Shown here: positions 35,374-41,202 of the stretch, one piece after another | How the letters are laid out: every line of letters starts with the position of its first letter | How positions within the stretch are numbered: the first letter of the stretch is position 1 | From: Pelargonium nanum | Taxonomy: Eukaryota; Streptophyta; Magnoliopsida; Geraniales; Geraniaceae | Assembly: GCA_036897485.1 (NCBI GenBank) | Contig: JAYMTF010000286.1 | Coordinates: 1-41,202, forward strand | Direction: 5' to 3' | DNA length: 41,202 bases | The notes under the pieces: generated by a model | Seen by the model: only the letters and a program-made list of their open reading frames with translations | Told to the model about the DNA's origin: nothing | Database searches by the model: none | Program-made: the position numbers and the translations under genes

Positions 35374-36165
35374 GTGTTAGCAGAGTAAGTAGTTCAAGCA
35401 TCATACTATCTGGTTGAGATTGTGAGTTTGAATTGTATTTGTGGATATGAGAGAAGGGGAGAGCTACAATGCTACCCTTACTATTAGCTCAACGATCATT
35501 GGGTCTCTCTCTCTTTCTCTCTCTCAAAGAGAAAAGAGAAAAGATTCGGCAGTTATTAACGGTTTAGATCTTTGTGCTTATGCGCGTTGAGGTAGTCTAG
35601 GTGTCGTAGCTACTCAATTTGGAAACTTGTTAAAGGAGGTGTAGTTTGAGGCGCAAAATAACGGTTAGATATTGGTAAATGTAAGAATTATAGTAACGTT
35701 CGATATACGATTTACTGATATGATTCTCAAAATGTGACTGAAACCATATTTCTGATACCATGTATGATTCTGTTAGCAGAGTAAGTAGTTCAAGCATCAT
35801 ACTATCTGGTAGAGATTGTGACTTTGTGAGTCTGAATCTTATCGGTGGGGCGAGAAGGGATATGAGAGAAGGGGAGAGCTACATTGCTACCCTTATCATT
35901 AGCTCAACGGCTCGTTGGGTCTCTCTCTCTCTTAAAAAAAAGAAGATTCGGCACTTATTAGCAGCTTATGCCTTTGTGCTTATGCGTGTTGAGGTAGTCT
36001 AGGTGTCGTAGCTAGTAGCTACTAAATGTGGAAACTTGTTAAAGGAAATGTAGTTGGAGGCGCAATATAAGTTTAGATATTGGCAAAGGGAAGAATTATA
36101 GTAACTTTCAATATGATTCAATGATTTACTGATACGCTAATTGAAATGTGACTGAAACCCTATTT
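35374..36165. repeat. Tandem duplication of ~396 bp in the PUB4 leader intron, carrying a SINE-like segment
   Basis: Copy A runs about 35374-35769 and copy B about 35770-36165. Matching blocks include CAGAGTAAGTAGTTCAAGCA (35381 and 35777), GAGAGAAGGGGAGAGCTACA, GGTAGTCTAGGTGTCGTAGC and GGAAACTTGTTAAAGGA. Copies differ by scattered substitutions and small indels. Near the start of each copy is a SINE-like stretch (GAGAGCTACA...ACCCTTA...TTAGCTCAACG) related to those at 23014 and 34543. Confidence 0.88.
35501..35524. repeat. CT-rich microsatellite
   Basis: A run of TC dinucleotides with one interruption (TCTCTCTCTCTTTCTCTCTC), followed by AAAGAGAAAAGAGAAAAGA. A shorter CT run occurs at the same place in the second duplicated copy. 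Confidence 0.8.
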
Positions 36166-37980
36166 TTGTGCTGTGCGGCAGACAATTGAGTTGAAAGTCT
36201 GACCCAACAAGAGTTGTTTAGAGGTGCACTGTGCTTTTTGGTAGTGAGAGGTGGATTCATATTTCTGATTGAGCCTGTAGTGTAATTACTAATTAGATGG
36301 GTGGGTTGCGTGTCAACGGCTTTATGTATTTATGATTGTGCTCCTTTTCTGAAGCCGTTATAGGAAAATGACAGAAGGATAATTGCTTTTGATGTAACGC
36401 TACGATTTATTGAGAACGATACATCAAAACGTGAAGGAAGCTGTGATTTTTTTGTCCCAACTGAGAATGTAGACAAAGTTATATACCAATTGGGTAGCAT
36501 AGTTTTATTTATGGTTTTAGTTATATTATAGCTGGAGTCAGAACAACCAAACCCCACCCAAATTATCTCTCTTTTTGTTATTTGATATTGAATAAGAAGA
36601 AATAATGGTTATTATAATGTTTTGTAGAATAATAAGTTGGTTTGAGGTAAAATAAGTACTGCTGACTGTGGAATGAATTGTTGTAGTAAAATTAAAATTT
36701 GCATTTTGTAGGTAGGATTTTGGGGAGGATTATCATGTTACTGATGATAATGGAAGACAAAATTTATGAATGTCGTATTTAATGATAGGATTTGTAAACT
36801 CCAAGATCTTACCAGATCATTGATGGAGAAAAAGGTTATTCAATACGACATATTGTTGGCTATTGTTGGCTATTGAAGTTTAAAGAATCAAATTTCATGA
36901 GAAGTCAACCTATCAAGCTTCATGTAGACATCATTAATGCTTATAGTATCAACACAAATAACTCATCAATTCCTTGGAACTTTAGTTTCACTCTATTTTT
37001 GTTTAAATTTTATACCTCTCCAAACTTTAAACAATGCATGTTAACATAACTAACAAAAAGGTAGTTTTGGAGATCCTAGGAGCAGGTATTACAAATGGGC
37101 TTGTGAGAATTATTTTGTACTCTTTCTGTAACTCTAGAATTATTATGCTCCCCTTTTATTGGGTTGGCAGGAAAGGTAATGGGATCTGTATGTAGGACAA
37201 AGGGAGACACACGAGAATCTTCCTTCCATTTATATACTTGTCTTAAATGGCTGGATTATACCTTGTAAGAAATACATGTTTCATATGAAAAGGGGGATAC
37301 TTCTTTGCTAATTGCTTCTTTGTTTGTTTTTCCTGTTTGCGTGGAGAATGTTCTTAATGCTGGGTTGGCTCCAATTTTATGTGTATCAACTATTCCACAT
37401 CGATTTAATTTCTTAATTCTATACTTGTGTTTGATGTCAAATTGACGTATATTTTTTAAGAAAACTTTGAAAGTTCCATGTGCTGTCATTTTTTGTTAAA
37501 TCTTTTAGCAAGGTCACCTCAAAGTAATTGCAAAGATTTTAGCTGAACAGTTTGGATCAACCTTGCAAATTTGGTTACTTATCCAATTTTAGATATTTGA
37601 ATTCTTGGATTCTTAATTTAAAGTTCTGGTTTCAACAGGGTATATCTAGCTGAACAATTTCACTTCTCAAGAATCTCAATATAGGCTTGATCTGTTAGTG
37701 TGGGTGCAAAAACTTGGTCTATGGCTGTGATAGATGGTCTTCATTTTTATGGTTTAATTGTGCTTCACAGCGATCAGCTATGCAAGGAAGATTGATTTTG
37801 TGTTTTGAGTTACAAGTGTGGTGAAAAAAGGTACGTTTTTTCCCCATTTGATATATGTGGTAATTGCTTTATCACATTTTCCCCATAGCTGCACTATGCA
37901 TGCCATTTGGTTCTTATACTTGTTATTCTGTGTATATCAATCAGCTCTTATACCTTGTGATTGTCATTGACTCAGGTGTG

Positions 37981-40900
37981 ATGGAGATATCTTTGTTGAA
38001 AGCGCTACTGAATAATATCTCGTCTTTTCTCCATTTATCATCATATGACAACATAAATGTGGAACCAGTGCATAAGTATTACCAAAAGATAGAAGAAATA
38101 TTGAAGCTTTTAAAGCCAATACTTGAAGCTATTGTCGATTCCAAAATTTCTTCTAATGAGCTTCTTATTAAGGCGTTCGAAGAATTGGGTCAAGCGGTTG
38201 ATGAATTGAGGGAGCTTTTTGAGAACTGGCAACCTTTGTCAAGCAAAGTTTATTTTGTAAGTTAAACACTATCTCTTTAGTTATGTTTGTACATATAGAA
38301 AAAAAAAACATTTTATCAATTAAGTGGTCAGTGTCTTTAAAGTGTGTATCTACTTGACAGCCACAAGTTGGATTTTTCCTTAGTACATACAATGATTCTT
38401 CATACGAATGCACAGTATATTCTTGATAAGCGGTAGTGAGATCATTTCACACATTAGTAATGATTACTGTAGGGAAGAGAAAGCTGCTCTCTTAATGATC
38501 TCGTGCCCTTCTTCTTTTAGGCACCATTTGTTTCATGGAAAATATATCACATAAAAAAGATTTTGTGGAAAACATTTTCCAAGGGAAGGAAATGGTTTAT
38601 CTTCTTGCATTTGGTTGGAAAATGAATGTGTTTCCCATTACTAAAAAAGTTGGAAGCCATCTTCTGATTACTAAGGCCAGTATGATTTTTCTGGGCCACA
38701 TTGATGTTATCCCAAATCTATTATATGTGGAGGATGTAACCTCGTGCTTTTTTATTGAACGAAGCAAAAGGGTGAATGGAGAATGCGATAAGGAACAACC
38801 AAGTAACGTTGTCCTTTTTAGTTATAGAAGCAGGTATTCATAAGCAAAAGGTCTTAGATAAGGCATAATTTGTAAGTTACCTTGACTTTGTTTGGTTGGC
38901 ATAAGCGGACAAGGTGGGTTGGGCATTAGGAGTTTACTATTTGAACCTTCCACCTATCACTTTAAGCTTTCAAGTTAAGGTTCACTCGCAGAACTCTGAA
39001 AACCAATATCTTTCCGTACTGCAAGAGTCCGTTTTATTTGCTTCTAAGGGTATGATAGTAAATTCTATATGGTATTTAAATAGGCTTTTCTCAATCAATT
39101 TTAAGCGATATTTCTTCTGACCATTTCCACCTATGCATGATGCAGGTTGTGCAAGTTGAGTTGTTGATATCAAAGACTCAAGCAACTGCCCTGGATATTT
39201 TCCAGCTGCTAATATCTTCACATCAACAACTTCCTGTTGAATTGAGTTCAGCATCTATTGAGGTATTGAATTACTAGATTACAAGATTGTTGTCATTAAG
39301 TTTTTTCACTTTATTGTGTTATCAGGCTCCTCTGGTTGATAGCTCGTCTCCTGGTATTTGGTTAAGTTTCAAACCTTCTCAGTTTTGGAATGTGTAGTAT
39401 TCAATGTCACCCTTTCATGTACCCTTAGTTGGTATGTGACATTTAACTATCAGTGTTACTAATTGCAGCATTGTGTACAGAAAATTAAGCATTTAGGATA
39501 TGAACAACAGTCCTCTGTCATTAAAGAGGCTATGAGGGATCAAGTGGAGGGTGTTGGACCAAGCTCAGAGATCCTGGCAAAAATTGCAGATAGCCTAAGC
39601 CTGAGGTCAAACCAGGAGGTTCTGATTGAGGCTGTGGCGCTTGAGAAGTTTAAGGAGAGTGCTGAACAAGCTGAAAAGGCTGAGGAAGCCGAGTACATTG
39701 ATCAAATGATTGCTCTTGTGACCAATATGCATGAACGTCTTGTCATGATAAAGCAGTCCCAGGGCTGTAGCCCGGTGCCAATTCCTACTGACTTCTGCTG
39801 CCCTCTTTCTCTTGAGCTGATGACTGATCCTGTGATTGTGGCATCAGGGCAAACCTATGAGCGGGCTTTCATCAGGAAATGGATAGATCTTGGGCTCACT
39901 GTCTGTCCCAAGACTCGTCAGTCTCTGGCTCACACCAACTTAATACCTAATTACACTGTAAAGGCATTAATTGCAAATTGGTGTGAGTCAAACAATGTTA
40001 GACTGCCTGATCCCATGAAGTCTGCTAGCTTAGATCAGCCCTCATCCCTACTAGCTCATGCTGAGTCTGGTGCACCAAGAGATTCGCATATGCTGTCTCA
40101 TGCAAGGAATTCGAACAATCAACCTATGTCTCCTGAGTCAAATCGATCTGCCAGTTCTCCCGCTAGGAATGTAATCACATCCAGTGGGATCCACAGAGAA
40201 GGTACGTCTCCACTACATCCCCGTGCTATCTCTGAAGGTTCCTTATCTGGCATAGCTGGAAATGGGCAGGCACTGGATATTGGGAGAGTGTCACTGACGA
40301 GGTCTGAAGATAGGTCTGCTAACTCAGAAGAAAAAAATATGGATGGTCAACCCTCTATGTCGCCGTCTAGAAATGAATTTTCTAATGCTGTTAGGGCTGA
40401 TGAACCATTGTCTCTGGGCCATAATAGAAGTGATTCAGCTTCCAGCACTGTCTCTAATACGAATTCTCAGGGAATTCCTGGAGATGCCGCTGAGGTTTCT
40501 CAGATGTCAACCCATTCAACTGGCTATAGAAGTGATACTTCTGGGGAAGTAAAAGTAGATTCGCAGCCTGCAGCTGCCATGAACACCCCTCAGAGAGAAC
40601 CTGATTTCCCTTCCCGATTGGAGGCAAGACCACGGAACCAAGGCATGTGGCGCCGGCCATCAGAGAGGTTTGTTCCGAGGATAGTTCCTTCTCCTACTGA
40701 AACAAGACCCGATCTTTCTGGCATTGAAACTCAAGTCAAGAAGCTGGTTGAGGACTTGAAGAGCACTTCAATTGACACTCAAAGAGATGCAACTGGAGAA
40801 CTTAGGCTTCTCGCTAAGCATAACATGGATAACCGGATTGTGATTGCTAATTGTGGGGCAATTGTTTTGTTGGTTGATTTGCTTCGCTCAACAGATGCAA

Positions 40901-41202
40901 AAATTCAGGAAAATGCTGTTACTGCACTCCTTAACTTATCAATCAACGATAACAACAAAACTCTGATTGCTGGTGCTAATGCAATTGAACCTCTGATTCA
41001 TGTCCTCGAGACAGGGAGCGCTGAGGCCAAAGAGAACTCAGCAGCCACTCTCTTTAGCCTCTCCGTGATTGAGGATAACAAAGTCAGGATTGGAAGGTCC
41101 GGAGCAATTAGACCGCTGGTTGATTTACTGGGGCATGGAACTCCTAGGGGGAAGAAAGATGCAGCCACAGCTTTGTTTAACTTGTCAATTTTTCATGAAA
41201 AC
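37981..41202 (+). CDS. PUB4: U-box/ARM-repeat E3 ubiquitin ligase, PUB4-like (partial, open at right edge)
   Basis: Exons 37981-38256 (92 codons), 39146-39262 (39 codons) and 39469 to the window end (578 codons), all phase 0; 709 residues are visible of about 825 expected for PUB4. The N-terminal UND domain begins MEISLLKALLNNISSFLHLS, and the whole N-terminal half matches Arabidopsis PUB4 as I remember it. The U-box lies about 237-305 (FCCPLSLELMTDPVIVASGQ; CPKTRQSLAHTNLIPN). A Ser-rich linker follows, about 306-545, then ARM repeats from about 548 (LRLLAKHNMDNRIVIANCGA; ENAVTALLNLSINDNNK; ENSAATLFSLSVIEDNK). PUB-ARM proteins ubiquitinate targets bound by the ARM repeats. AtPUB4 is linked to chloroplast quality control, meristem CLE signalling and male fertility. 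The start is the first ATG after the leader acceptor. No defects seen. Confidence 0.96.
38257..39145 (+). other. Intron 1 of the PUB4-like coding region, with a repeat-like insert
   Basis: From about 38520 the intron contains CACCATTTGTTTCATGGAAA and, further on, GCATTTGGTTGGAAAATGAA, both resembling terminal or subterminal words of common plant DNA-transposon remnants. A 102-codon open frame (38535-38843) lies here but has no recognisable domain. I could not define both ends of an element. Confidence 0.4.

Larger units (their letters stand above)
34870..37980 (+). other. 5' UTR exons and leader introns of the PUB4-like gene
   Basis: A probable first UTR exon ends at 34936 (ATTCAG|GTACCT), in pyrimidine-rich DNA. 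A second UTR exon is likely at 37771-37830 (TTCACAG|CGATC ... AAAAAG|GTACG). The final leader piece begins at 37976 after GACTCAG, five bases before the ATG. The intron DNA is T-rich and contains the ~396-bp tandem duplication and a CT run. Exact leader structure needs cDNA. Confidence 0.6.

Noticed and set aside
4660-41202. The two U-box ligase genes as a functional cluster or tandem pair
   Set aside because: They belong to different structural classes (USP/kinase/U-box and UND/U-box/ARM), share only the U-box, and are separated by three unrelated genes.

Overview
This window is nuclear DNA from a eudicot flowering plant. The base composition is AT-rich between genes, the genes have many short introns with GT-AG borders, and the protein families are plant-specific (a kinase-bearing U-box ligase, a PUB4-type U-box/ARM ligase, a tonoplast-type NRAMP, a membrane-anchored A1 aspartic protease). 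Stowaway-type MITEs and hAT-like short elements sit in introns and spacers. I cannot name the species; an asterid is a guess from general style only. No bacterial-type operons, CRISPR arrays, rRNA, convincing tRNA genes or retrovirus-like elements were seen.

Layout, left to right. (1) 68-2153, minus strand: the 5' part of a coiled-coil protein resembling Arabidopsis At3g49055, running off the left edge. (2) 4660-11498, plus: a 10-exon U-box E3 ligase with USP, coiled-coil, protein-kinase-like and U-box domains (PUB33 class); its kinase domain lacks key catalytic residues and one intron is of GC-AG type. (3) about 12905-19807, plus: a 9-coding-exon single-C2H2 zinc-finger protein of 751 aa with a long leader intron. 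(4) 24242-26854, plus: a 4-exon NRAMP3/4-like metal transporter of 509 aa behind a clear TATA box, a G-box and a double W-box. (5) 28191-33063, plus: a 12-exon A1-family aspartic protease of 643 aa with signal peptide and C-terminal membrane anchor. (6) about 34870 to the right edge, plus: PUB4-like U-box/ARM E3 ligase, with a long spliced leader and the coding region open at the window end.

The exon chains were built by hand from splice sites and reading-frame continuity. In all four complete genes the exon lengths sum to a whole number of codons. The genes are not a functional cluster. The two U-box proteins belong to different structural classes, and nothing else links the neighbours beyond ordinary plant gene order.

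The repeat content is more unusual than the genes: three copies of one Stowaway MITE family, about five copies of a hAT-like short TIR family, four copies of a SINE-like family (one with a perfect 13-bp target duplication), a three-unit ~210-bp tandem array inside the zinc-finger leader intron, a ~396-bp tandem duplication inside the PUB4 leader, and two in-frame duplications inside coding exons. I found no evidence of a wholly new biological system. The best second-look items are the degenerate kinase domain with its GC-AG intron, the leader-intron repeat array and the orphan ACGT-motif cluster near 21.7-21.9 kb.
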